From assembly GCF_000763315.1 (NCBI RefSeq), contig NZ_JPST01000003.1, forward strand, positions 62,001-126,000: DNA of 64,000 bases, given 5' to 3'. How positions within the stretch are numbered: position 1 is the stretch's first letter; each line of letters opens with the position of its first letter. The notes beneath the pieces are model-generated. The model had not been told where the DNA came from and searched no databases. It saw only the letters and a list, made by a program, of their open reading frames with translations. The stretch comes from Thermoactinomyces daqus (GTDB taxonomy: Bacteria > Bacillota > Bacilli > Thermoactinomycetales > Thermoactinomycetaceae). Made by a program: the position numbers and the translations under genes. Shown in pieces: positions 28,212-36,898 of this stretch.

Positions 28212-28985
28212 TCAATCAAATACGATCACGCTCGCCGGATCAATAAATCGATCATTTTGTTTCACGGCAAAATACAAGAGCGGTTGTCCTTTTGTTTCAC
28301 TTATGCTCCCGATAGTCTGCCCTTTTTTCACCCAGTCTTTTGGTTTGACGTCGATACCGGCCAATTGGCCATACCATGTCTCGCTCCCTCCCTCATGCTG
28401 AATGATCACTGTTTTGCCCAATCCCGGTTTCTCCCCGGCAAATATGACCCATCCTTCATCCGCAGCCGCAACCCGCGCATGGGCAACTGTTCGGATCACG
28501 ATCCCCTTGCGCTGTTCATCAAACGGGAGCACCACTTTTCCAAAGACGGGAGAATGCCAGCGATGTTCCCGGGGCTTCTCATCAGTCTCAGAACGGGAAA
28601 ACGCCGGAAGAATGGACGGAGATCCTCCTAAATATCGTTTGAACCAGTTTTCCATTCCCGCAAACTGAAAATCGTGCGTCATGACGCCGGAAATCCATTG
28701 TTCCGCAGGCTTCAGCACCGGGGACTGTGAACGGAAAACGAGCAATGTCAAAATAAAGAGAGCTGCGGTTAACAGCATTTGTGTACGCAGTCGGCCTCCC
28801 TTTTTTCCCCTTGCTTGTCCTTTGCCGCTTGTTTGATTCCAAGGGGAAGCATCATAGGAAAGTAAATCCTGACCCGGATCCCATTCTTTTCTTTTCGCAG
28901 CCCAAGAGCGCGGGGCCCGTCCTTGTCTGATTGCCTGCCATTTAACTTCTCTGCGCTTTTTGTGTTTCTGCGCCCAGTCGTACAT
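28212..28985 (-). CDS. spoIVFA: SpoIVFA, inhibitor/anchor of SpoIVFB (M23-like domain)
   Basis: A basic cytoplasmic N-terminus (about 70 residues) leads to one membrane helix (LLTAALFILTLLVF) and an extracytoplasmic M23-like domain (VVLPFDEQRKGIVIRT, VIIQHEGGSETWYGQLAGI). The full HxxxD/HxH zinc site is not evident, as expected for SpoIVFA, which holds SpoIVFB inactive. The ATG at 28985 is preferred over a TTG at 28994. A weak sigma-E-like promoter (GATATGA-type -35 and TGAACAAT) lies at 29000-29026. Confidence 0.9.
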   Translation of the reverse strand: MYDWAQKHKKRREVKWQAIRQGRAPRSWAAKRKEWDPGQDLLSYDASPWNQTSGKGQARGKKGGRLRTQMLLTAALFILTLLVFRSQSPVLKPAEQWISGVMTHDFQFAGMENWFKRYLGGSPSILPAFSRSETDEKPREHRWHSPVFGKVVLPFDEQRKGIVIRTVAHARVAAADEGWVIFAGEKPGLGKTVIIQHEGGSETWYGQLAGIDVKPKDWVKKGQTIGSISETKGQPLLYFAVKQNDRFIDPASVIVFD

Positions 28986-29050
28986 CCTGCCCAACCCCTA
29001 TTGTTCACATTTGTATCAAGATATGATGGACAAGGGGGGGATATGCAAAA

Positions 29051-29092
29051 AGCAAAAAACCCGGTCCCTTCGGGCTTTGAAGGAACCAGGTT
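29051..29092 (-). terminator. Terminator after minD
   Basis: AACCTGGTTCCTTC pairs with GAAGGGACCGGGTT on the minus strand (29092-29079, 29071-29058), then a six-T run. Confidence 0.88.
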
Positions 29093-29124
29093 ACCTTGGC
29101 AGGAATCGGCCCGCCTGTTTGGCC

Positions 29125-29919
29125 TCAGGCAAAACCGAGCCATCGCTTTACTTTTGTAATCACATTCGATTCTTTATCCAATACCATCAGGGGAACCATT
29201 TCCCCCTGGATGCGACGGGCAATGTCTCGATAAGCTTTGCCTGCCGCATTTCGGTTTTCATAGACGATCGGCTCTCCGGTATTCCCCGCGCGAATCACCT
29301 GCTCATCATCCGGCACGACTCCCAGCAGGTCGATCGCCAGCACAGACACAACTTCGTCCACATCCATCATTCCGCCGTCTTTCACCATCTGCTTGCGAAG
29401 ACGGTTGACCACGAGCTTGGGAGGGGCCACCTGTTCTTTCTCCAAAAGCCCGATGACGCGGTCGGCATCGCGAATCGCCGTATTTTCCGGAGTTGTGACC
29501 ACAATGGCCTGATCCGCCCCGACAATCGCGTTTTGAAAGCCGAGATCAATCCCTGCAGGACAATCGATAATCACATAATCGAACTTCTCCTTTAACTCCG
29601 CAATCAACCATCGCAATTGGTTGCCGGAGATCGAACTCTTGTCTCTTGTTTGCGCCGCCGGCAACAAATACAGCTCATCACAACGTTTATCCCGGATTAA
29701 CGCCTGATCGATACGGCATCTTTTTTCGATGGCATCGACCAGATCATAAATAATTCGATTTTCCAATCCCAAAAGCACATCCAAATTTCTCAGCCCGATA
29801 TCGGCATCCACCAGACAAACTTTTTTCCCGGCCAATGCCAAAGCCGTGCCGATATTGGCTGAGGACGTCGATTTCCCGACGCCTCCTTTTCCGGATGTAA
29901 TCACGATGCTCTCTCCCAC
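29125..29919 (-). CDS. minD: Septum-site determining ATPase MinD
   Basis: MinD is the membrane-bound ATPase that recruits MinC to block division at the poles. The deviant Walker A GKGGVGKSTSSANIG at residue 10, DADIGLRNLD and DYVIIDCPAGID are diagnostic, and the C-terminal VITKVKRWLGFA is the amphipathic membrane-targeting helix. It has 264 residues. It follows minC after 50 bases. Confidence 0.98.
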   Translation of the reverse strand: MGESIVITSGKGGVGKSTSSANIGTALALAGKKVCLVDADIGLRNLDVLLGLENRIIYDLVDAIEKRCRIDQALIRDKRCDELYLLPAAQTRDKSSISGNQLRWLIAELKEKFDYVIIDCPAGIDLGFQNAIVGADQAIVVTTPENTAIRDADRVIGLLEKEQVAPPKLVVNRLRKQMVKDGGMMDVDEVVSVLAIDLLGVVPDDEQVIRAGNTGEPIVYENRNAAGKAYRDIARRIQGEMVPLMVLDKESNVITKVKRWLGFA

Positions 29920-29969
29920 ATTCTCCCCTCCTTCCCCTGAAAATTCAATCCTGCTTCAGACCAATTTTA

Positions 29970-30647
29970 TTAAAAATGACGGCGCCCTTCTTTCCATTCA
30001 AGTTCCGGTTTCAATTGCCCCAGATGGTGAATCCGTTCCACGACGATCTGGTTATCAATCATATAAGCAAAGCGCATGCCAATCTCGGACTCATCCCATT
30101 TGTCCGGCGGGCGCGAGATCACATCAGCGATGCGGAGCTGGGTCGGCCGCAAAACGGAAGCGACGATGATTGCATTGGTATCCCCTTCGCACCCCGCGTG
30201 CGCCAATCCGCGCAAGGCTCCCAAAACATAGATGCTCCCCGTACACTGAATGGTTCCGCCGGGATTGACATCGCCCAAAAACAAAAGATTTCCTTTATGT
30301 ATCAATACCTGACCTGATCGAACCGTTCCCGACTTGATGACAAGATCCTGCTCACCACCAAGGAGATAGGGGATGTCGTCGGACTCAAACTCCTGTATGA
30401 TCAAATTTTTGCGGACGGAAAACAGTTCCCTGACAGCAATTTCCTCCGCTTTTGTAATCTGTCTCTTTCCCAACTTGATGATCACATTCAAATCCGGGCC
30501 GTCCCAAATGTGTGCGGCATGGGAGTTTTCCAGCTTTTCTTTAAGATCTGCCAATACATCAGAAAAGGGGCGCGAATCATCCAGAAAGAAAAACAACCCG
30601 TCTTTGGTTCCTTTGATCGTTACGCCCGGTTTTAACGTTTTCCCCAT
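29970..30647 (-). CDS. minC: Septum-site determining protein MinC
   Basis: MinC inhibits FtsZ polymerisation. The N-terminal domain opens with VTIKGTKDGLFFFLDD and the C-terminal beta-helix domain shows the repeats TVRSGQVLIHKGNLLFLGDV and NPGGTIQCTGSIYVLGALRG. I choose the ATG at 30647 (225 residues), which places VTIKGT at the same distance as in B. subtilis; a GTG four codons upstream sits too close to its ribosome site. Confidence 0.96.
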   Translation of the reverse strand: MGKTLKPGVTIKGTKDGLFFFLDDSRPFSDVLADLKEKLENSHAAHIWDGPDLNVIIKLGKRQITKAEEIAVRELFSVRKNLIIQEFESDDIPYLLGGEQDLVIKSGTVRSGQVLIHKGNLLFLGDVNPGGTIQCTGSIYVLGALRGLAHAGCEGDTNAIIVASVLRPTQLRIADVISRPPDKWDESEIGMRFAYMIDNQIVVERIHHLGQLKPELEWKEGRRHF

Positions 30648-30735
30648 ATCCAACGTCACCCCGCCTCACATATGATTTCGCTCTTCTCCTTCATTTTCCT
30701 TCATCCCCCAGCTTGCCACAGATGATTTGCCTTGA

Positions 30736-31266
30736 TTAACGGAGAATGGTGTCAAATATAATCGACCGATTGCGTTTCTTTTGATAAATCAGGTGAATCA
30801 CCTTGAATATGGGATAGCCGATGATCACATTAAACAGTGTCGACGGAATAATGTAATTCCACATCGCCAACACAACAGGCACATCCGTAAAATCGAAGAG
30901 GCGATCCCACCCGTAAATCAGGATGAGATAGATGAGTTGCCCCCATGCGGTCAGCACCCCGGCAACCCACTGAAAAGGAGGCACATGGGCTGCCATCCTG
31001 TAGGTTCCATACGCGACGAGCGGAAGGGTTATCGCGGAAATGCCAAGTGCGGGCCCGTAAACGACATCATGAAGCAACCCGAAAAAAAAGCTGAGCAACA
31101 GTACATACCGCCGCGGCAAATACAAAGAAATGGCAATCATCCCACTGACAACCAATTGAGGGATAACGATAAAAGTGCTCCCCCAGGCTTGGGGGAGCAA
31201 CCATTGGAAAACGGAACCTTCCAAAATGAAAAGGAGGAAGAGGAAACCGGCGAACAGCTTTTTCAT
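30736..31266 (-). CDS. mreD: Rod shape-determining protein MreD
   Basis: MreD is a small membrane protein of the elongasome. The 176 residues form five to six helices with short loops and the characteristic FFFGLLHDVVYGPALG. It follows mreC after 27 bases; the ATG at 31266 has GGAGGGG. Sequence conservation is low in this family, but synteny with mreB, mreC and minC makes the call firm. Confidence 0.93.
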   Translation of the reverse strand: MKKLFAGFLFLLFILEGSVFQWLLPQAWGSTFIVIPQLVVSGMIAISLYLPRRYVLLLSFFFGLLHDVVYGPALGISAITLPLVAYGTYRMAAHVPPFQWVAGVLTAWGQLIYLILIYGWDRLFDFTDVPVVLAMWNYIIPSTLFNVIIGYPIFKVIHLIYQKKRNRSIIFDTILR

Positions 31267-31293
31267 GGCATTCCCCTCCATAAAATGCATTGT

Positions 31294-32121
31294 TTATTTT
31301 TGCATCGATTTGAGTTGCAGTTTTTCCGGATCTTTTACAACCGCAACATAATCCAATTGTTCAAAGGATGCGGACGGTTTGATGTAGACAACCTGTTCCA
31401 CCTGGCTCTCATTCATCGTCACTGCATCCACCGTGCCGATCAAAATGCCGCCCGGATAAATGTCCGACAAACGGGAGGTAACGATGATTTGCCCCTTTTT
31501 GGGAGCAGCCGTCACGGGTACTTTCTTCATGATCAGACGGCGTTTTTGTTCATCGTATCCTTCGATAATCCCCAGAACTTCTCCTTTATCCGTTTGAACC
31601 ACCGCCGCAATGCCCGGCCCGTCTCCCGAATCGGTCAACAACTGAATGTTCGCCATGTGGCTGGTTGCGGTTTGAACCCGGCCGATGAGTCCTTGCGGGG
31701 TGACCACCGGCATTTTGGGACGCACCCCATCATCAGTCCCCCGGTTAATCACCACCCGGTTACTGAAACGGTCCGGGCTGCGGTAAACGACACGGGCCTG
31801 GATCGATTCCAGACGATTCTCAGTTTTATAATCCAGCATCTCTTTTAATTCTTGATTTTCCTTCGTCAGTTCATTGACACGCGCCCTTAACTTCAATTCT
31901 TCAACCGACGGGGAAGAGGCGCTTTTCGTTCCTTTTCCATCGGCGAACAGCCCGCTGAACGGAGTGTAAAATACCCCTTCAATCCATCCGGCGCCATTTT
32001 GGATCCAACCTTCCGGTCCCGCGAGAATATCGCCGTCCCCTTTGGTCATGCCCGCGGAAATAAACAAAAGGACAACCGAAATCACGATGATAAATATGCG
32101 CTGGGTCATATTTCGTTTCAT
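31294..32121 (-). CDS. mreC: Rod shape-determining protein MreC
   Basis: MreC spans the membrane once near its N-terminus (IFIIVISVVLLFISAGM), continues as a coiled coil (about 70-105: EELKLRARVNELTKENQEL) and ends in the beta-rich MreC fold with RVVYRSPDRFSNRVVINRG and VVTPQGLIGRV. The ATG at 32121 gives 275 residues and has GGAGGCG; a longer open frame back into mreB is not real. Confidence 0.96.
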   Translation of the reverse strand: MKRNMTQRIFIIVISVVLLFISAGMTKGDGDILAGPEGWIQNGAGWIEGVFYTPFSGLFADGKGTKSASSPSVEELKLRARVNELTKENQELKEMLDYKTENRLESIQARVVYRSPDRFSNRVVINRGTDDGVRPKMPVVTPQGLIGRVQTATSHMANIQLLTDSGDGPGIAAVVQTDKGEVLGIIEGYDEQKRRLIMKKVPVTAAPKKGQIIVTSRLSDIYPGGILIGTVDAVTMNESQVEQVVYIKPSASFEQLDYVAVVKDPEKLQLKSMQK

Positions 32122-32137
32122 GAAGAGAACGCCTCCA

Positions 32138-33181
32138 TCAGAACGGTCTGCGACGGGAGCGGTACGATGAATTGGATCTCGGTTTAAACATGTCGATATG
32201 GTCCAATGCCGCTCCCGTACCGATGACGACGCAATCCAGGGCATTCTCCGCCACCGTCACCGGCATGTGCGTCTCCTGTCTCAGCCGTTCATCCAGCCGG
32301 CGCAACAATGCTCCGCCTCCGGTCAACATGATCCCCCGGTCCAAAATGTCGGCGGACAGTTCCGGCGGAGTCTCTTCAAGGGTTTGTTTCACGGCGTTGA
32401 TAATATCGTTAACCGTTTCAGACAGAGCCTCTGCAATCTCCCGAGAGGTAATCTCAATCATTCTCGGCAAGCCCGTAATCAGGTCCCTGCCCTTGATCTC
32501 CCGGGTGAGATCTTCCTCCGGCGGAATCGCTGCCCCGATTTCCATTTTCAGCGTCTCCGCCGTTCTTTCACCGATCAGCAGATTATGTTTTCTCCTGATG
32601 TACTGGATGATCGCTTCATCCATCTTATCCCCCGCCACGCGCAAGGAATGGCTGGTGACAATGCCGCCGAGCGAGATGACGGCAACTTCCGTCGTTCCTC
32701 CACCGATGTCCACGACCATGCTGCCGGTCGGTTCCCATACGGGCAAGCCCGCTCCGATCGCTGCGGCAAAAGGCTCTTCGATCGTATAAGCCTCTTTTGC
32801 CCCCGCCCGGATCGTCGCTTGCTCCACCGCCCGCTTCTCTACCGGCGTGACTCCGGATGGAATGCAAACCATCACATTGGGTTTTCTCGGCAAAATCATC
32901 TTTTGGTCGATCGCTTGTTTGATAAAATACTCGAGCATCGTCGCAGTCGTATTGTAATCGGCAATGACCCCGTCTTTCATGGGACGGATGGCAACGATGT
33001 TTCCCGGGGTGCGCCCGATCATCGATTTGGCTGCATTCCCGACCGCTTTGATCTCTTCAGTTCCCAGCTCAATGGCCACAACTGAAGGCTCCCTCACCAC
33101 AATTCCCTGTCCTTTCACATATACCAACGTATTGGCCGTCCCAAGGTCAATTCCCATATCTTTCACAAAACTTCCAAACAC
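32138..33181 (-). CDS. mreB: Actin-like rod shape-determining protein MreB
   Basis: MreB forms membrane filaments that guide lateral wall synthesis. The actin-fold phosphate motifs are [16 protein letters not shown] and [16 protein letters not shown], and the adenosine motif is [15 protein letters not shown]. It has 347 residues and a GTG start at 33181 after GGAAGGAGGG. The mreBCD order and minCD downstream match B. subtilis. Confidence 0.98.
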   Translation of the reverse strand: MFGSFVKDMGIDLGTANTLVYVKGQGIVVREPSVVAIELGTEEIKAVGNAAKSMIGRTPGNIVAIRPMKDGVIADYNTTATMLEYFIKQAIDQKMILPRKPNVMVCIPSGVTPVEKRAVEQATIRAGAKEAYTIEEPFAAAIGAGLPVWEPTGSMVVDIGGGTTEVAVISLGGIVTSHSLRVAGDKMDEAIIQYIRRKHNLLIGERTAETLKMEIGAAIPPEEDLTREIKGRDLITGLPRMIEITSREIAEALSETVNDIINAVKQTLEETPPELSADILDRGIMLTGGGALLRRLDERLRQETHMPVTVAENALDCVVIGTGAALDHIDMFKPRSNSSYRSRRRPF

Positions 33182-33233
33182 GTCCGGCCCTCCTTCCCAT
33201 TTGTCACATTTCTATTGTCGTCACAAGGATATG

Positions 33234-33926
33234 CTAGGAAATCAGCCCATGTTCACGCAGACTGAAAAATCGTTGATCTCCGATGATCACGTGATCCAGT
33301 ACCTCGATTCCCAGAAGCTGCCCCGCCTCGATCAGTCGCTCAGTCACATGAATATCCTCCGTGCTCGGAGTCGGATCCCCGCTCGGATGATTATGTATAC
33401 AGATGACAGCTGCGGAGCTGGAGCGAATCGCCTCAAGAAAAATTTCGCGCGGATGAACAAGCGAGGCGTTCAGACTTCCTTTAAAAACGCATTTTTTGCA
33501 TATCACTTGATGTTTTGTATCCAAAAACAGGCAAACAAAATGCTCTTGTTTGGCAAAGCGCAATTCATCCATCACATATTGCGCAACATCTTCAGGGGAA
33601 CGTATGACATCAGGCGATAAACGCGAGATGCGCTGGCCAAGCTCTACGCCTGCCATCAGCTGAACCGCCTTTGCCAGACCGATGCCGTGGATTTTCATCA
33701 ACTCCTGGAGCGAAGTTTGCGCAAGCCCTTTCAAACCGTCTGTTTTGACCAATACCCTGTGCACCAGGGCCACCACAGACTCACCTGTGCTGCCTGTCCG
33801 CAACAACAGCGCGATCAGCTCGGCATTGGACAAATGCTGAGGCCCCAAACGCAACATCCGCTCACGCGGCCGCTCTTCCTCCGGCACGTCGCTCAGCAAA
33901 ACGTAGGCACGTTCCATTTTCTCCAT
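33234..33926 (-). CDS. radC: RadC/JAB-domain DNA repair family protein
   Basis: The C-terminal MPN/JAMM domain carries the zinc motif HNHPSGDPTPSTED, and a helix-hairpin-helix (LMKIHGIGLAKAVQLMAGVE) precedes it. The 230 residues match RadC. Despite its name the protein's role is unclear; in B. subtilis it is not needed for ordinary repair. It lies between maf and mreB. Its leader can fold into a long hairpin that covers part of the ribosome site (33942-34004). Confidence 0.95.
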   Translation of the reverse strand: MEKMERAYVLLSDVPEEERPRERMLRLGPQHLSNAELIALLLRTGSTGESVVALVHRVLVKTDGLKGLAQTSLQELMKIHGIGLAKAVQLMAGVELGQRISRLSPDVIRSPEDVAQYVMDELRFAKQEHFVCLFLDTKHQVICKKCVFKGSLNASLVHPREIFLEAIRSSSAAVICIHNHPSGDPTPSTEDIHVTERLIEAGQLLGIEVLDHVIIGDQRFFSLREHGLIS

Positions 33927-33941
33927 TAACGTTCCATTCCT

Positions 33942-34004
33942 CCTCTGCCTGCTATTTCACCCTGGTGAATGGCCGGATCCGACAAAGTAGCAAAACGGCA
34001 GAGG
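33942..34004 (-). promoter_or_regulatory. Structured leader of radC overlapping the ribosome site
   Basis: On the minus strand CCTCTGCC (34004-33997) pairs with GGCAGAGG (33949-33942), TGCTA (33992-33988) with TAGCA (33954-33950), and TTCACC with GGTGAA inside. The 3' arm overlaps AGGAGG (33944-33939), the radC Shine-Dalgarno. No T-run follows, so it is not a standard terminator. Confidence 0.5.
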
Positions 34005-34026
34005 TGTCAGCTGATCAGACCATCAA

Positions 34027-34614
34027 TTACACAGAGTGAAAACCCATTTCTTCCAGCATTTGATCCAACAGGGGGATGGACAATCCCACCACATTGAAAT
34101 AACAACCTTCGATCTTATCGACAAGGCGGGCTCCCCGTCCTTGAATCCCGTATGCTCCCGCTTTATCCAAAGGCTCTTTTGTGCCTACATACCAAGCTAT
34201 TTTTTCGGGAGATAACGGCCGCATCCACACTCTTGTCATACGGTGAGCCGTTTTTTCTTCCACTTGCGCACCCGCCCGAACGCGGACGAGGGCAATCCCC
34301 GAATAAACTTGATGATCGGTTCCCTGCAAACGGGAAAGCATCTTTTTTGCCTCATCTTCATCGCATGGTTTGCCCAGGATCTCCCCGTTATGAACGACAA
34401 TCGTATCTCCGCCGATCACCAGTGCATCATCACACTCAGCGGCCACTGCTCTCGCCTTGCGCAGAGCTAATTCTTCAACGATTGTGCCAGGGGGAAGACG
34501 GTGATCAACTGTTTCATCCACATGGCTTGTTTGCACACGAAAATCGACTCCAAACAAGGCCAGCAGCTCTCTTCTGCGCGGAGAGCCGGAGGCCAGCACC
34601 AACTCTGGTTGCAT
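34027..34614 (-). CDS. maf: Maf family nucleoside triphosphate pyrophosphatase
   Basis: Maf removes pyrophosphate from modified or non-canonical NTPs (dTTP/UTP class). The start LVLASGSPRRRELLALFGVDF, the central GGDTIVVHNGEILGKP and KEPLDKAGAYGIQGRGA are the three family motifs. It has 195 residues and lies directly upstream of radC, as in B. subtilis. Confidence 0.97.
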   Translation of the reverse strand: MQPELVLASGSPRRRELLALFGVDFRVQTSHVDETVDHRLPPGTIVEELALRKARAVAAECDDALVIGGDTIVVHNGEILGKPCDEDEAKKMLSRLQGTDHQVYSGIALVRVRAGAQVEEKTAHRMTRVWMRPLSPEKIAWYVGTKEPLDKAGAYGIQGRGARLVDKIEGCYFNVVGLSIPLLDQMLEEMGFHSV

Positions 34615-34655
34615 TTCTTCGCCACCTACCTAAAACAACAAAAGGGAAATTAAAA

Positions 34656-34700
34656 ATCAGGAGGGTGAGAATCCCCCGTTCAATGGGGAGCTTTCCTGAT
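34656..34700. repeat. Nested inverted repeat upstream of maf
   Basis: ATCAGGA (34656-34662) pairs with TCCTGAT (34694-34700) around an inner TCCCC/GGGGA stem. On the minus strand it is followed by TTTTTAATTT and may act as a second terminator. On the plus strand GAGAATCCCCC..GGGGAG recalls the right ends of IS200/IS605-type elements, but no tnpA or tnpB is present. Confidence 0.5.
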
Positions 34701-34702
34701 AA

Positions 34703-34730
34703 GGAAAAAAGCACCTTCGGTTTAAGGTGC
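34703..34730 (-). terminator. Terminator of the SpoIIB-like gene
   Basis: GCACCTT (34711-34717) and AAGGTGC (34724-34730) with six T following on the minus strand. Confidence 0.88.
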
Positions 34731-34837
34731 CAACCATGAGAAGATCACTTACAGTTTATCAAATGAGGGTCCGATCAACAAGCAATTGACATGCGTTTGT
34801 CACAAATTTAGGCTATTTGCCCCGGCAAAATTTTTGT

Positions 34838-36127
34838 TCAATTTAAATCTTTAATCAATTGTTCATAGTTCACCATATAGCGGACCAAACCTTCCTGAAC
34901 CTGCCACAGCAAAGCTTGATTAGGATTTTTTTCCGCTTGCTCGGCGCTCTGCATGGCTTGATCCAAAGCCTGAAACATTTTGCCAAGCGACTCGCGGGCC
35001 GGCTGCGGCAATCCCTTTTGCACCGTTTGGCACTCAAGAACAAATTGACGGTACTGGTCGATCCAGTCGCTGTTAAAAGCAATAGCAGGTGTTTGGGCAC
35101 CTGGATCAGCCCGGATATCGCGAATCGTGACCGCGTTCAGCTGCTGAAACAAACGATTCCCTTTATTTAACGCCTTTGAAAGCGTCTCTGCCGTGTCTGA
35201 TTTCTCCATGTTCCCCTGTACATTCATCTCTTTTAAATAAACGGGTACATCCTGTTTTTGATAGATGGCGGAAAGCTTCAGAGCATCATCCCGGTTGGGG
35301 GCCACCCCCATAAAAATCCGGTAGGGCGAACTCTCCGACATCACTGCGGCCAGCCCTTCCGCACGGTAGTTTTGAACGGTTTTCATCGCCCCGTTTTTCG
35401 CGCTGTAGTTCCCGGCCTGGAGCATGACCGCCCGCAATCCTGGAAGGGCCGTCATTTCCTTGACTGCCGATTCCTTCTGACCTGACTCGCTTTGTTGTTT
35501 TGCCGGCACCGTCAAATGGTCATCAATCGAACGCGTTGAATGCACGGGATTTTCCGAAAAAAACAGGTGCATGACGGAAATGCCCATGGCCGTCCCGATC
35601 AAGACCGCTCCGCCGATGGAAAGCAAAATCTGTCCGATATGCGCGGAAAACCGGCCCTGCCCCGTCTGTCGGCGCGCAAAAGGTTTTCCCGGTGCTCCCC
35701 AGTCAATTACGTTGCCTGGTTTATGCCCTTCCAAAAGCCAATTATTCCAGGCAACCGCTTCGGCCTTTTCCCACCAGCGACGCCACTGATCCGCCTTCTC
35801 CTTTTGATTTTGCCGGATCGGCCCCTGACCGGGTTCCGAATGCCCCGTTTCGGCTCTTCCGTGCAATCGGAATATGCTCTTTTTCGTTTCTTTTTCTGTT
35901 TGTGTGAAATTGCCCTGCCATCCGGGTCGTGATGTCTCCCCTGACCTCCCCGCATGCCTGATGGCCGGTGAGAGCGGCACCACTCCCCTTCCAGATTTGC
36001 TCAAGATTTCATCACTGGGCTGTGCCGGCAAGGCATGATCCTTTTTTGCCGGTGAAATTGGTTTTCCCTGGACTTTTACCTTGATTCCCGTACCGTGCAC
36101 ATGGCGGGAAGATTTGCTTGTCCCCAT
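34838..36127 (-). CDS. SpoIIB-like SPOR-domain membrane protein
   Basis: The 429-residue protein has a long, basic, low-complexity cytoplasmic part (1-165), a single membrane helix (GQILLSIGGAVLIGTAMGISVM), and an external part with a SPOR-like domain near 235-315 (LRAVMLQAGNYSAKNGAMKT, PYRIFMGVAPNRDDALKL) that would bind denuded septal peptidoglycan. B. subtilis SpoIIB, a SPOR protein in septal thinning during engulfment, lies at the same place between maf and comC. Orthology rests on synteny and architecture. Confidence 0.75.
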   Translation of the reverse strand: MGTSKSSRHVHGTGIKVKVQGKPISPAKKDHALPAQPSDEILSKSGRGVVPLSPAIRHAGRSGETSRPGWQGNFTQTEKETKKSIFRLHGRAETGHSEPGQGPIRQNQKEKADQWRRWWEKAEAVAWNNWLLEGHKPGNVIDWGAPGKPFARRQTGQGRFSAHIGQILLSIGGAVLIGTAMGISVMHLFFSENPVHSTRSIDDHLTVPAKQQSESGQKESAVKEMTALPGLRAVMLQAGNYSAKNGAMKTVQNYRAEGLAAVMSESSPYRIFMGVAPNRDDALKLSAIYQKQDVPVYLKEMNVQGNMEKSDTAETLSKALNKGNRLFQQLNAVTIRDIRADPGAQTPAIAFNSDWIDQYRQFVLECQTVQKGLPQPARESLGKMFQALDQAMQSAEQAEKNPNQALLWQVQEGLVRYMVNYEQLIKDLN

Positions 36128-36229
36128 ATCAATCCGCCCCTTTTTTCTATTCTGTTAATATAGCTTATGAGTTCATAGAGGGGATAGAACCGTCAAAAAA
36201 GAACAATCTTCCCGTTCATGTGCGCTCTA

Positions 36230-36898
36230 CTATTCTAGTATCCTGAAGGAGAGCAAAAAATGGATCCAGCCGTCGCCCCACAACAGGGCAATGATGACAC
36301 CGATGGCCAGGTGGGGAGCAAACGGCAGCGGATCACCCCAACTCCTCCGCTTGAAGAGCAGCGCATGGCAAACGGCGCAAAAAAGCGCGCTCCACGTCGC
36401 GAGCCAAAAAGCGAGAAAAATCTCAGGCCACCCGACAACCCAGCCCGACATCGCCAGCAATTTGGCATCACCCATCCCCATCCCGCCAGTGCATTTGCTG
36501 ATGATCAGGCAACAGAGATAGGCGAGAGCTGAGGCACAAAGATAGTTGCCATAGGGCATGGGATGCACCCAAATCCGAACCGCGGCAAAGAGAACGGTTC
36601 CGCTGTAAGTGAACAAATTGGGGAGCACCATCGCTTGCAAATCGGTCAGGGAAAGCAGGATCAACAACCACATCAGCACCAAGCTGACCCATCCCTCCGC
36701 TGACGTTCCCTCACGCATTCCCACCAGCCACGTAAAAAAGAGACTAAAACCTGCTTGCAGACCCCATACCGTTTTGGAATAGCGAAAAAGGGTTCCTCCT
36801 TCGCGCTTCCGCCTGATCGACCAGCTGGCCAACGGAGGGAGAATCATGGAAATGAGTGCGCTGACCACAAGCATCGCGCCGATTTTCCAATCAAACAT
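36230..36898 (-). CDS. A24-family prepilin peptidase (ComC/PilD-like)
   Basis: The membrane aspartyl protease motifs are LSLTDLQAMVLPN and GGMGMGDAKLLAM, within about seven helices. At 222 residues it lacks the N-terminal cysteine zinc and methyltransferase domain of classical PilD, as compact peptidases do. It occupies the comC position next to folC but overlaps pilT by eight bases, so it may process pilin-like proteins for competence or a type IV pilus whose other genes lie elsewhere. Confidence 0.88.
   Translation of the reverse strand: MFDWKIGAMLVVSALISMILPPLASWSIRRKREGGTLFRYSKTVWGLQAGFSLFFTWLVGMREGTSAEGWVSLVLMWLLILLSLTDLQAMVLPNLFTYSGTVLFAAVRIWVHPMPYGNYLCASALAYLCCLIISKCTGGMGMGDAKLLAMSGWVVGWPEIFLAFWLATWSALFCAVCHALLFKRRSWGDPLPFAPHLAIGVIIALLWGDGWIHFLLSFRILE

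Noticed and set aside
29000-29026. Sigma-E promoter before spoIVFA
   Set aside because: Expected from B. subtilis, but the -10 and -35 matches are partial and the spacer is only about 12 bases, so it is mentioned with the gene but not listed.
30781-31848. A 355-codon plus-strand frame opposite mreD and mreC
   Set aside because: Shadow of two conserved genes; composition rich in His, Arg and Asn with no motif.
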